DNA of 37,181 nucleotides, from IMG/VR virus record IMGVR_UViG_3300010413_001141, positions 1 to 37,181 of that record. One strand, given 5' to 3'. The translations under genes and the position numbers were made by a program. Below the pieces are notes generated by a model, which was not told the DNA's origin, did not search any database, and saw nothing but the letters and a program-made list of their open reading frames with translations. Numbering within the stretch: the first letter of the stretch is position 1; the number at the start of each line of letters is the position of its first letter. Source of the DNA: a virus. This document shows, in pieces, positions 8,002 through 16,013 of this stretch.

Positions 8002-8454
8002 CTAGGCAGCATGCCCGAACGGGGCGGCTGCGATAACGGTCCAGATGGTCCCGTCGTTCGGAACCTCAACTGCGGTCGGCATCAGGTTGGAGCGCGCGAT
8101 GTAGAACTTGTCAGTGCCGGGGTCAGTCTCGGCAATGACAAAATCCTTCTCGTCTTGCAGATAGACGCAGATAGCGTCCACGATCTGCTCGACGAGTGGC
8201 TTGGTGCCAGATTTCTCCACGCTCGCCGCCAGGGTAGCCAGCGCCTTCTTCAGTTCGTCGCCGGACAGTCCCTTGAGTTCGTTCCAGTCCTGGTCCTTCT
8301 GGTCCTCCGGCACGCCGTCGCCGTACTCGCTCATAAAAGCCTTCAGGTTGGCGTCCAGGTCAACCGCACGAGTCGTGCGCCCCTGCCCGGTGGAACTGTT
8401 CACTCCGCTGATGATAACATGCAGCCGATCAGAATCCTTCACTACGTTTGCCAT
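8002..8454 (-). CDS. 150-aa small, probably abundant protein; candidate partner/substrate of the ThiF cassette
   Basis: The product starts MANVVKDSDRLHVIISGVN and ends TVIAAAPFGHAA. An N-terminal beta segment (LHVIISGV...RTTRAVDLDA) is followed by an acidic helical middle (DWNELKGLSGDELKKALATL) and a beta-rich C-terminal part. I recognise no family. The gene is clearly more GC-rich than its neighbours and avoids the AGG/AGA and ATA codons they favour, like the capsid gene, so strong expression is likely. It has its own promoter (8512-8540), AGGAGG within a palindrome that could mask it, and a terminator after it. Being the first, amplified gene ahead of an E1-like enzyme suggests it could be the activated small protein, but it lacks the usual C-terminal Gly-Gly. 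That role is inference. Confidence 0.85.
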   Translation of the reverse strand: MANVVKDSDRLHVIISGVNSSTGQGRTTRAVDLDANLKAFMSEYGDGVPEDQKDQDWNELKGLSGDELKKALATLAASVEKSGTKPLVEQIVDAICVYLQDEKDFVIAETDPGTDKFYIARSNLMPTAVEVPNDGTIWTVIAAAPFGHAA

Positions 8455-8462
8455 GTTGTACC

Positions 8463-8474
8463 TCCTGTACAGGA
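8463..8474 (-). promoter_or_regulatory. 12-bp palindrome overlapping the ribosome binding site of the 150-aa gene
   Basis: TCCTGTACAGGA is a perfect palindrome whose 3' half (minus strand) runs into the AGGAGG of the downstream gene. It could be an operator or an RNA hairpin or dimerisation element that limits ribosome access. Confidence 0.45.
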
Positions 8475-8511
8475 TTTTTACGCACAGTCCTAGTACCGTG
8501 CGCTTGTATAT

Positions 8512-8540
8512 ATTATACCCGAATCAATGCGCTTTGTCAC
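8512..8540 (-). promoter_or_regulatory. Sigma70-type promoter for the 150-aa gene
   Basis: Minus strand GTGACA (8535-8540), 17-nt spacer AAGCGCATTGATTCGGG, TATAAT (8512-8517). Transcription should start near 8505. It is a member of the conserved-spacer promoter family and drives the small gene and, past the terminator, the ThiF cassette. Confidence 0.8.
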
Positions 8541-8547
8541 GGAATCC

Positions 8548-9072
8548 TCAAGGGTTTATTAGATAAAATATAGGATGTTCTTTGCCAACCGTCCATTTAT
8601 ATGTGCTTTTTACAGGGCCGTATTCCATAGCATACGAACCGTATTTACTGATTACATCTTTATATTTCAAGGACGTGTTGCTACTCATCATTACCTTGGC
8701 GCTTATCCAGGGCAATAAGTATGCCTCTGCACGCATCGTTTCTTCTATTGGGTTCCTGTCCCAATCCAGTTTCATTTTTGGCATGTCTAGAAACCCAACA
8801 GCGAGCCATGCAGAATACGGCGACATTCTTTCTACAATGTCGAGTGCCCTTATTTGGTGTGGCAACATTTGCGAATAAGGCAGCGTCCAGCCTGATGCCT
8901 TTTTTGCTTCGATTGCTATGAATCGTAATATCTTGGTACCGTTATCTTTAATTATCGGCACGCCAACAACATAGTCGAATGGCTTTAGCGAACGCCCAAC
9001 GTCCGGTATTTTATATGCAAATCCTAATTCTCTGAATCCTAGCTTTCTCTCGAACTTGCTTCTTACACTCAT
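8548..9072 (-). CDS. RecU-like Holliday junction resolvase / PD-(D/E)XK nuclease
   Basis: A 174-residue protein. The core FDYVVGVP...RFIAIEAKKASGW (residues 33-62) gives the Asp and the Glu-x-Lys of a PD-(D/E)XK nuclease. LPYSQMLPHQIRALD after it matches the conserved helix I associate with RecU and archaeal-type resolvases in phages. The family resolves branched recombination and replication intermediates. It is the last gene of the replication operon and overlaps the Dam-like gene by 4 nt (ATGA), consistent with a role beside RecA, SSB and the clamp. The exact subfamily is uncertain; a small restriction-like nuclease is the alternative. Confidence 0.7.
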   Translation of the reverse strand: MSVRSKFERKLGFRELGFAYKIPDVGRSLKPFDYVVGVPIIKDNGTKILRFIAIEAKKASGWTLPYSQMLPHQIRALDIVERMSPYSAWLAVGFLDMPKMKLDWDRNPIEETMRAEAYLLPWISAKVMMSSNTSLKYKDVISKYGSYAMEYGPVKSTYKWTVGKEHPIFYLINP

Positions 9073-9554
9073 AAATATCTGCCAAGTTTATCACATGAAT
9101 AGATGTGTGGCGGGAACATGCCAACGGCACCGTCGAAGACGACAATCATTGACGGGAATGGCGCGCCACTCTTTGCGCCAACAAACCTTAGACGCCCCTT
9201 TATGAATCTTATCTCTATTGCACCGTTAAGTATAAACTCGTGGAACCATGGCTGATCCGTGCGCGCTGGCAACAGCATGCAAACAAGGCAATGATGTTCT
9301 ACAGATTCCATATATGCCTTTTGTACCCATTGTCCAGTTATTCCCCTTCCGTATGGTGGATTTAGCCAAACATTTCCAACCCACGGCAGCGCAAGGCCAT
9401 TATCCTCTATCGTGTAGAATGTCTTGCATTTTGCATTCTCTGGCGTTGCCGCAGGGTCTAGTGTAAATTGGAATTCCTTATTAAGATTATCAAATAGGTC
9501 TTGTGGGGTTTCCCATTCAGACTTGTCTGACGAATACATAACTTTGTCTACCAT
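9069..9554 (-). CDS. Phage DNA N6-adenine methyltransferase (Dam-like, PF05869 type)
   Basis: A 161-residue protein beginning MVDKVMYSSDKSEWETPQDL. WETPQDLFD, LDPAATPENAKC and NVWLNPPYGRG (the NPPY catalytic motif, about residues 63-71) are hallmarks of the short phage-type N6-adenine methylases. It would methylate adenine in DNA, most likely protecting phage DNA from restriction. It starts two bases after the stop of the clamp gene and is coupled to the RecU-like gene. It is one of three unrelated methyltransferases in the window, none with an obvious partner restriction enzyme. Confidence 0.88.
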   Translation of the reverse strand: MVDKVMYSSDKSEWETPQDLFDNLNKEFQFTLDPAATPENAKCKTFYTIEDNGLALPWVGNVWLNPPYGRGITGQWVQKAYMESVEHHCLVCMLLPARTDQPWFHEFILNGAIEIRFIKGRLRFVGAKSGAPFPSMIVVFDGAVGMFPPHIYSCDKLGRYL

Positions 9555-9556
9555 TT

Positions 9557-10645
9557 TTATTCCCTGATAGCCATAGGCATGATGCCATACCTGTAATCTT
9601 CATCGCTGTAAAAAACAATGAGGCCGTTTGTCGAGTTTATGCCTATGCCAACGATGCCAGTTTCCATTTTTGACAACGCGTCTTTTACGTACTGATAAGC
9701 AACACCGAATCTCTTTGGTGGCCCGCTGGCACTGAGGCAATCTATTTCGCTTGTGTGCATTCCAGTATCTGCTGTTGCCTGTACGAGAAGTACAGAGTCT
9801 TGGATATCGAAAATTAACAAGCCATTTATTTCCTGTGCTTCTGATGCTGCAAGCCCAATTGTCGCACGTAACAGGTTCTTGTCAACGCGTATTACTGTTT
9901 CGTACTCCATTGGGATAAGCTTCTTATAGTCTGGAAAATCGTATTCTATTATTGTCGCAGTTGCTATGCCATAGCTCCAGGCAATTGCTATCTTATTGCC
10001 ACTTCTTACAATTGTTATGTCTCCAACTCCGTCAATTGCCTTTGCTATCTTTGCGAGTGACGCCGCGTATACTAATGTATCTTCGTCTAGCACTGGTATG
10101 TTATTAAACAGAGTGATTTTTGTGCCGTCTGCCGATACCATATCTCCGTTGCTAAAGTATACCCCTTCCAGGGCAGGGAATGGACTATCTTGGTCTGCTA
10201 CCGCAACGGTTTTCTTTAGCGCGTCTACAAATTCGTCAGACGGTATTGTGTGCCCGACAGAGAAATCAAAGTCTCTCTTTGTATACGGGAAGTCGTTTGG
10301 ATCATAAGTGCCCATACGAGAAACGTGTTTGCCAGCGGATATAACTACCATCTTCCCGATTGATAGAGTTACATCGTCAGAAAGGCGCGCGAGTATGCGC
10401 ATCTTTGGTAACACCTTGTCTGGCGGCACACACACATCAAACTCTATTGATTCGTCGCATATTGGCATATATAGCGATATGTCCGAAGACATGCCATCAG
10501 TGGCGCATATTTCTAGTTGCCCACCAGCGCAAGTGAGTCTGAATGTTGTTGTTGACGGGATAGGGCTTTTCCTATTAACCCATAACGAAGCACGCTCCAG
10601 ATTATTCAGTAGCGTCTTCGTCTTTACCGTTATCTTCTCTGCCAC
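9557..10645 (-). CDS. dnaN: DNA polymerase III beta subunit (sliding clamp)
   Basis: A 362-residue protein with the three-domain layout and length of the bacterial beta clamp. The N-terminus ITVKTKTLLNNLERASLWV is the typical first strand-helix, the sequence continues with repeated beta-clamp patterns, and the C-terminus IMPMAIRE is the family ending. The clamp tethers a replicative polymerase to DNA. Start is GTG (10643-10645) behind AAGGAG, inside the 3' end of recA: a 44-nt overlap in a different frame. No DNA polymerase is encoded in the window; it may lie beyond the edge or be the host's. Confidence 0.9.
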   Translation of the reverse strand: MAEKITVKTKTLLNNLERASLWVNRKSPIPSTTTFRLTCAGGQLEICATDGMSSDISLYMPICDESIEFDVCVPPDKVLPKMRILARLSDDVTLSIGKMVVISAGKHVSRMGTYDPNDFPYTKRDFDFSVGHTIPSDEFVDALKKTVAVADQDSPFPALEGVYFSNGDMVSADGTKITLFNNIPVLDEDTLVYAASLAKIAKAIDGVGDITIVRSGNKIAIAWSYGIATATIIEYDFPDYKKLIPMEYETVIRVDKNLLRATIGLAASEAQEINGLLIFDIQDSVLLVQATADTGMHTSEIDCLSASGPPKRFGVAYQYVKDALSKMETGIVGIGINSTNGLIVFYSDEDYRYGIMPMAIRE

Positions 10646-11633
10646 CGCCTAGAATCTCCTTGGCCCGTTCGTACATTGGTTCGAATACGCCAGGCTCACA
10701 TACATAATCGTACAATTTTGTACGACCGTGGAACTTCTCTTCGCCAATCTGGAACCAAGCACCAGCCTGCTCTATGAGGCCAATCGTGATACCAGCATCT
10801 ATCAAACTCTCTACACGGTCGAATCCTACACCGTGGCGTAGGGTTATGATTGCATTCCTGAACGGAGTGGCGAGCGAGTTCTTTTTGATAGCGACTTGCA
10901 CATTTTGCCCGACTGCACCAGTCTCTCCGCTTGGCAATACACCCTTAATAGTTTTTATTCTGCGCATATCCATTCTGATAGACGCGTTGTGTCTAAGTGC
11001 CCATCCTCCAGGCTGCGTTTGCTGTGGCCCCATAGCAAGACTCCCGTACCCGCCAATCTTTGCCCTGATTTGGTTTACAAAGATTACGGACGCTTCGTTC
11101 TTTTTCATATGGTGTACCATTTGCCTAAGTGACTGCGAGAGAAGCCTTGGTAACAGACCGACAAATTGATCGCCAGCTTCGCCCTCCCACTCTGCCTTTG
11201 GTACAAGCGATGGCACACTATCTATGATAACGAGAGACACCCCACCTTGGATAAGTGCAGAACATATGTTTAGCGCAGCCTCACCAAATGGAGGCTGTGT
11301 AAAATACATCTTTTCTAGATCGACGCCAAGCGTGGTTGCCCATGCTGGATCAATCCTGTGTTCCATATCTATATATGCGGTTTCAAGCCCCTGCCGCTGT
11401 GCCTGCGCAACAATTTGAAGGCATAGCGTTGTTTTGCCAACGCCCTCTGGAGAGAATATCTCAATGTAAAATCCCAACGGTATTCCGCCCACCCCTAGCG
11501 CAAGATCAAGTTGCAGTAGGCCAGTGGGAATGTAGGGCACCTGCATTATCTCTTCTTGCCTGCCAAGGTGCCCTACCAGAATGCCGTATCTCTTTTCAAG
11601 GTCTTTTGCTACGGCTTCTATTCCCTTTGCCAT
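10602..11633 (-). CDS. recA: RecA recombinase
   Basis: A 343-residue RecA protein. The Walker A motif SPEGVGKTT lies at residues 61-69, followed by AYIDMEHRIDPAWA, the Walker B-type VSLVIIDSVPSLVP, VIFVNQIRAKIG and QQTQPGGWALRHNASIR, all in the RecA order. It lacks the long C-terminal extension of some host RecAs and ends in an acidic tail (EDNGKDEDATE). It should form filaments on single-stranded DNA and promote recombination-dependent replication or repair with the adjacent SSB and RecU-like resolvase. The first conserved Glu of the AxxDxExxxDP motif is present (DMEHRIDP). Confidence 0.95.
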   Translation of the reverse strand: MAKGIEAVAKDLEKRYGILVGHLGRQEEIMQVPYIPTGLLQLDLALGVGGIPLGFYIEIFSPEGVGKTTLCLQIVAQAQRQGLETAYIDMEHRIDPAWATTLGVDLEKMYFTQPPFGEAALNICSALIQGGVSLVIIDSVPSLVPKAEWEGEAGDQFVGLLPRLLSQSLRQMVHHMKKNEASVIFVNQIRAKIGGYGSLAMGPQQTQPGGWALRHNASIRMDMRRIKTIKGVLPSGETGAVGQNVQVAIKKNSLATPFRNAIITLRHGVGFDRVESLIDAGITIGLIEQAGAWFQIGEEKFHGRTKLYDYVCEPGVFEPMYERAKEILGGGREDNGKDEDATE

Positions 11634-11644
11634 ATATGCCTATC

Positions 11645-12079
11645 CTACAGAGGGAAATCGTCGTCGCCAAAAGAGCCAAAGCCCTCTTCGCCAAGGCTGT
11701 CTACGTCTGCATCGGTGCCACCGTCGGGCAGTGGCTTTACATATGAGGATTCATTGCCGCTGCTGCTGCCACCTTCCTTCGGGTCAAGGAATTTAACATA
11801 GTTTGCCTTGATCACCTGCGAACTGCGACGCACACCGTCGTCTCCTTCCCATTCGTCAACATCAAGACTCCCCCAAACCGCTACGAATGATCCTTTATGC
11901 AGGTACTTGTTTACATTCTCTGCCTGATTGCCCCACACTGTAACATCAAACCACAGCGTTTTTTCTTTCGCAAGGCCAACGGCAAAGCGGAAATTTGCAA
12001 CCGCAGTTCCGCTCGGCGCGTATTGCATACGCGGATCGCGGCCTAGCCTTCCAGTAAATGCTACCAAATTCATATCCAT
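11645..12079 (-). CDS. ssb: Single-stranded DNA-binding protein
   Basis: A 144-residue protein with an OB-fold: NLVAFTGRLGRDPRMQYAPS at the N-terminus, FRFAVGLAKEKTLWFDVTVWG, then AVWGSLDVDEWEG. A flexible Ser/Gly/acidic linker leads to the acidic tip GDDDFPL, the SSB C-terminal peptide that docks partner proteins. It coats single-stranded DNA during replication. It lies 11 bp upstream of recA in the same operon. A second in-frame ATG two codons in could also serve as start. Confidence 0.95.
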   Translation of the reverse strand: MDMNLVAFTGRLGRDPRMQYAPSGTAVANFRFAVGLAKEKTLWFDVTVWGNQAENVNKYLHKGSFVAVWGSLDVDEWEGDDGVRRSSQVIKANYVKFLDPKEGGSSSGNESSYVKPLPDGGTDADVDSLGEEGFGSFGDDDFPL

Positions 12080-12095
12080 AGTTCGTATATATCTC

Positions 12096-12350
12096 CTATA
12101 CCTTTTGTATGTTTTGCAATCCTTTTACTTCTGTAAGCCTTGACTTTACTATCTCTGTCCCTGCTGGCGCATACATATATGGGTCTTCGTCTTCGCCCTT
12201 ACCAGCACGGCATGTTGCATAGAACTTGCAAACGTCTATATCTCTGTACTTTGTGCATGTAAGACAGGACTTTGCATCACGCGCCTCTCTTACAGTGTCG
12301 TATGCCAGAATTATTCTACCAGGCTGTCCCTGTACTCTTGCAGTAAACAC
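12096..12350 (-). CDS. 84-aa cysteine-containing hypothetical protein
   Basis: It starts with GTG (12348-12350) after GGGAG at good spacing and overlaps the HNH gene by 40 nt. The centre reads CLTCTKYRDIDVCKFYATC, a C-x2-C-x8-C-x5-C arrangement that may bind zinc or an iron-sulfur cluster. An acidic GEDEDPYMY stretch follows. I do not recognise a family. It is co-transcribed with ssb just downstream. Confidence 0.65.
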   Translation of the reverse strand: MFTARVQGQPGRIILAYDTVREARDAKSCLTCTKYRDIDVCKFYATCRAGKGEDEDPYMYAPAGTEIVKSRLTEVKGLQNIQKV

Positions 12351-12637
12351 AATGATTCTCCCGTATATTTATACGCATGCCTTGTTTGTAGTATGTGTAG
12401 CAATTCTCCACGGCCTTTTTTGTTATGCACCTCCTTGTGGCACTTTCTGCACAGGCAGCATCTATTCTCTATTGCAAAAAGACGTTTTTGCGTAAGGGGT
12501 CCGTGTGCCGAACGTGGTATTATTTCGTGTACGTCGTCGGCCAGCGCGTTACACCTTATGCATCTTGTGTAACCAAGCCTATCAGTGTCTCGTGCTATAG
12601 TCAAATAGTACGTTGCAGAATCTTCGTCACTCCTCAT
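12311..12637 (-). CDS. HNH endonuclease
   Basis: A 108-residue protein. CIRCNALADDVHEIIPRS (C-x2-C and the DVHEI active-site His) followed by NRCCLCRKCHKEVHN (Asn, C-x2-C and HxxxH) is a complete HNH nuclease with zinc-binding cysteines. It overlaps both neighbours in the replication operon. It could be a homing-type endonuclease, a packaging nicking enzyme or a defence nuclease; packaging use is less likely because it lies far from the terminase genes. The start is the ATG inside the end of the preceding gene. Confidence 0.85.
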   Translation of the reverse strand: MRSDEDSATYYLTIARDTDRLGYTRCIRCNALADDVHEIIPRSAHGPLTQKRLFAIENRCCLCRKCHKEVHNKKGRGELLHILQTRHAYKYTGESLCLLQEYRDSLVE

Positions 12638-12893
12638 AATAATCGCTTTCTATATTGAACCTCTTTATTATATCTCGTGCCCTTGCCGCTGGATGTAGCT
12701 CGGCAGAGCCATCAAAGAACTTATAGAGTTCAAGGCACTTGCCAAGATATTCACACTCGACACAAAACGTGCTGCCGATGACCTCTTTTGTTGCTATTCC
12801 TAACCAGCAGTTTATAAATCTTATGTTTCTTGCTGCAAAGATTTGCGCCGCTTGCTGGAACGCGATTGGCAATAATTGCTGAACGCTATCCAC
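12627..12893 (-). CDS. 88-aa cysteine-containing hypothetical protein
   Basis: The open frame extends upstream to 13010, but that part overlaps the RNR gene heavily. I prefer the GTG at 12891-12893, which overlaps the RNR stop codon. This gives 88 residues, with VDSVQQLLPIAFQQAAQIFA at the start and GSTFCVECEYLGKCLELYKFF in the middle (C-x2-C-x5-C). It shares the Cys-rich flavour of the 84-aa protein two genes on. The family is not recognised and the start is uncertain. Confidence 0.6.
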   Translation of the reverse strand: MDSVQQLLPIAFQQAAQIFAARNIRFINCWLGIATKEVIGSTFCVECEYLGKCLELYKFFDGSAELHPAARARDIIKRFNIESDYYEE

Positions 12894-14932
12894 ATCTACT
12901 AAATCCACACTCGTTACAAACAGCACACCCACCTTGGTATGCCATTTCACCGCCGCAATCTGGACAGTCACCAGCGGGAATCTCGGAGAATGCAGTAAGC
13001 GCCCTTGCAATAATTGCTGGTATGCTAGACACAGATTGCCCCTCTACCCTAAGTAATTGTTCAATTATCTTCTCCGGCGGCGCGCCATAGCGCAATGACA
13101 TACTCGTAAGTCTAGTTACTGCTGTAACAAGTTGTAATTGATCCATAGATTTTATATAGGGCGTGTTAACAAATACTTCCCAAGGACGCCCTTTATCACT
13201 ATTCACGGTAACGTACAAATTTGTACTCTCGCCATTCACAACGCCAGCATATTTATACGTCTTGCCATCAAGGGCAAGTGGACGCTTCGCGGATTGCACA
13301 GTTTGTACATTGTTGCTATCAGACAGAACTTGCATTTGCCTAGAGCCATCCCTGTATATCGTACAGCCGTTGCATCTCTTTTCCCACGCGTATACGATAG
13401 CCTCCTTAACATCTTCTACAGTTGCATCGTTTGGCATGTTTAGTGTGTATGATATACTTGTGTCAATCTCCTCAGAGAACACCGCTACGGTATCGACTAC
13501 GTTTTTCCAGTCAAGATCGTCAAGTGTAACAAATGCTTCCATTTGTGCTAGTGGATGTTCTATAATGTAGGAGCCAGTCTTATCATTACGAGACAGAGTT
13601 TTGCTAAATATAGGCTCTATACCAGACGAACAACCAGCAAGCAGGCTGATGGTTCCGGTTGGTGCAATTGATGTAACTGCATTGTTTCTGCGCCCATTAA
13701 AGTCACCAATTGTACCAGGCCCTTTTTCTTGACACAGCAACTCACTCTCTGCCTCTGCCACACTCCTAAGCGTAAGGGCAAACCATTCTGCAATTTCCAG
13801 CGCCGCACCACTGCCGTAATGATAGCCTAGCTTAACAAGCGCGTCTGCGTAACCCATGAGGCCAAGACCTATCGATCTGTTTGCAAGTGACCACTCGCGC
13901 GTTGCCTCCGTTGGAAATTCGTTAAGGGTAATCATGTTGTCAAGGAATCTGACCGCTGTGCCTATTGTCCTCATATACCCATAATCGTCAAACGTGCCAT
14001 CGTCGTTTACAAATGCCGAAAGATTAATGCTGCCAAGGCAACAGCTTCCGTTTGGCGGCAGAGGTTGTTCCCCACATGGATTCGTTGCACCCATGAGGTC
14101 TGGATCGTATTTTGTTCTACTCTTTATAGTGTCAATGAATAACACGCCAGGCTCGCCGTTCGACCACGCGCTCTTTGCTATCGCGTCAAACACATATGAG
14201 GCACTCACGCTGCCATAACTTTTACCGTCAAACGTCTGTTTATATATATTGCCGTTTATAACGTCTTGCATGAAGTCGTCAGATAACAAAACGCTAATGT
14301 TAAAATTCGAGAGATAAGTCTCCGCAGCGCGCGCTATCTCTGGAACCTCAAGTAGCCTCAACGCGGCGCTGGTGCTATCGTCTCCTTCATAAATCCTATC
14401 AAGGTTTAATAGCCCAATAACAGAATTTATTGGCGTCTTTGCAAAGATGAATTCCATTATATCTGGATGATCAACGCGCATCGTAGCCATACACGCGGCA
14501 TCTCGGAACCCGCCCTGAGTCATAGTCATCGCGTCTCTTGAGAATGTTTCCCAAAAGCCAATCGGGCCACCAGCAATTCCGTGGGTGGAGCCACTAACAG
14601 GTGAGCCAGCAGGACGCAGGCTCGAAAGCCCTATACCCCAACCACCACCAGCTTTCGTAATAGCCATTGCGTCTTCTTTCGCTTGAGATATGCTGTCAAG
14701 GCTATCTTCCATGCCGATGACGAAGCATGCAAATAGACCACCTCCATATCCAGCATTTACAAGACACGGACTATTGGGCAAGAATCTGCCATCGTTCATT
14801 ATTGTGTAGAACTCGTCTGCCCACGCCTCGCGCTCAAACTCCTCTACAGAAGCTATAAAATCTGCAACTCTTCTTAGGAGTTCCTGTAGTATCTCTTTTT
14901 GAGGATGTTCTTTGCTACGTCCGTTGCCGCGA
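12886..14932 (-). CDS. nrdJ: Class II (adenosylcobalamin-dependent) ribonucleotide reductase; N-terminus broken by a frame change
   Basis: Class II reductase converting ribonucleotides to deoxyribonucleotides with a B12 radical. From the in-frame ATG at 14799 there are 637 residues with PNSPCLVNAGY, LFACFVIG, AGGGWGIGLSSLRP, the NPCGEQPLPP active-site motif, APTGTISLLAGCSSG, GCTIYRDGSRQ and a C-terminal Cys cluster (CPDCGG...CNECGFSRC) as in NrdJ. The same frame clearly codes upstream (RRVADFIASVEEFE) to about 14932 but has no ATG, GTG or TTG start there. The likely real start is the ATG at 14940-14942 in another frame, whose product MAKFAATDVAKNILKKRYYR is typical NrdJ N-terminus before a stop at 14874. 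A minus-one shift at CAAAAAG (14895-14901) would join the frames. dUTPase lies directly upstream. Confidence 0.92.
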
Positions 14933-14942
14933 ATTTAGCCAT
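14874..14942 (-). CDS. Short ORF encoding the RNR N-terminus (frame 0 of a possible -1 frameshift)
   Basis: ATG at 14940-14942, overlapping the dUTPase stop codon, to TAA at 14874-14876: 22 residues beginning MAKFAATDVAKNILKKRYYR, which looks like the first helix of class II RNRs. The rest of the RNR is in the -1 frame. Either a programmed shift, a real disabling mutation or an assembly indel explains it. Confidence 0.6.
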   Translation of the reverse strand: MAKFAATDVAKNILKKRYYRNS

Positions 14943-15399
14943 TGATACCACCAGATTCGCCACGCGCTGTATCCGTTGATATGTCTGGCTCGAAAACAAG
15001 TGGAGTGTGCAGTGTAAGTGTTGGCACAAGCTGTGCCACATATTCACCCGGTCTAATACGTATCAATTGGTTTGTAGTGTTGTAGATTTTTACTTTCACA
15101 ATGCCGCGATAGCCAGTATCAACAACGCCAGCGAGTATATCGTAGTCTGATTTACTCTTGGGCCATATCACAGCGCCAACACCGGAAATGTCTACACCCA
15201 AAAAGAGTTTTATAAAAAACCTGTGTACCATGCTAAAGATTGGGAACTCAAAACGCAATCCCGTTTCTACGATTGTTATTTCGCCTGGCTTTATTGCGTA
15301 GTGATACTTGGAGGGTAAATCAATGCCAAGGTCTAGGTCGCTTTTCTGCGACGGATCATAAGGTGAATAGTCTACGTTAAATTTTAGTTTAGCCATCAT
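14935..15399 (-). CDS. dut: dUTPase (dUTP diphosphatase), trimeric type
   Basis: A 154-residue protein that hydrolyses dUTP to dUMP, keeping uracil out of DNA and feeding dTMP synthesis. The family motifs appear in order: SDLDLGIDLPS (motif 1), PKSKSDYDIL (motif 2 region), AGVVDTGYRGIVKVKIYN (motif 3), PGEYVAQLV (motif 4) and RGESGGING (the Gly-rich motif 5, ending shortened). It starts within the end of the DPBB-like gene (ATGATGGCTAA) and its stop overlaps the RNR start region, so the three are one translational unit for nucleotide supply. Confidence 0.92.
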   Translation of the reverse strand: MMAKLKFNVDYSPYDPSQKSDLDLGIDLPSKYHYAIKPGEITIVETGLRFEFPIFSMVHRFFIKLFLGVDISGVGAVIWPKSKSDYDILAGVVDTGYRGIVKVKIYNTTNQLIRIRPGEYVAQLVPTLTLHTPLVFEPDISTDTARGESGGING

Positions 15400-15931
15400 C
15401 CCTTCTGGAAAGTGCTAGGCACTTGCCATATTTATCTGTTGTAATTCCAGTAATCAATTCGTTGTCATCGCCGTAGGCCATACTTAGGAACCAACTGTTG
15501 TCATATATAATCGTGACTGCCATTGGTCCGGCCATTTCATGCTTCATTGCCGTTGCATAGTCAACGTCGATTACCCTATTCCGCACCATCCCTAGTCTGT
15601 AATGGTTCCTTGCTACAACATCTATCGCAAGATATGGCCCATCAATTGTACCATCAGGCCAAAGAATATGAACATCGCGCCCCTTGTCGCCAAGTCTGTA
15701 GACTGCGACAGCGCCAATATACCCATTCTCCTCAAGCCATGAATTGTAAGCCTTATTGCTCGTGATATAGTCAAGCGCAGTAGCGGTGGAAGGCATTACA
15801 CCCTTGGAGTAATATGCAGCACAGCCAGTGAGTGCTGGATATTCCGTGTATCCAGCCCATCCTATATTCGACGTTGACATTATTGGCACTGCCATGCTTA
15901 TGATAGCCATTATTATCGCTATAAAATACAT
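15389..15931 (-). CDS. Secreted or membrane-anchored DPBB-like protein
   Basis: A 180-residue protein with an N-terminal hydrophobic segment (MYFIAIIMAIISMAVPIM), a likely signal peptide or anchor. The mature part has GCAAYYSKGVM, VAVYRLGDKGRDVHI, DGTIDGPYLAIDVVARNH and VIDVDYATAMKHEMAGP, a pattern I associate with double-psi beta-barrel (RlpA-like) proteins of environmental phages and bacteria, where it may act on or bind the cell wall. It is an odd first gene for a nucleotide/replication operon. AAAGGA precedes the ATG. Function is inferred from fold impression only. Confidence 0.7.
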   Translation of the reverse strand: MYFIAIIMAIISMAVPIMSTSNIGWAGYTEYPALTGCAAYYSKGVMPSTATALDYITSNKAYNSWLEENGYIGAVAVYRLGDKGRDVHILWPDGTIDGPYLAIDVVARNHYRLGMVRNRVIDVDYATAMKHEMAGPMAVTIIYDNSWFLSMAYGDDNELITGITTDKYGKCLALSRRDDG

Positions 15932-15962
15932 TCACCAGTCCTTTCTTTGTCTACAGTGCGTC

Positions 15963-15994
15963 GGCGCACTGGCCTTGCATAGAGCCAGTGCGCC
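15963..15994 (-). promoter_or_regulatory. 11-bp perfect leader hairpin upstream of the DPBB-dut-RNR operon
   Basis: Inverted repeat with arms 15963-15973 and 15984-15994 and a 10-nt loop, inside the roughly 125-nt leader. No T-tract follows, so it is probably a regulatory RNA structure, not a terminator. Confidence 0.6.
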
Positions 15995-16013
15995 TCAACA
16001 CTGCCCAACAAAA

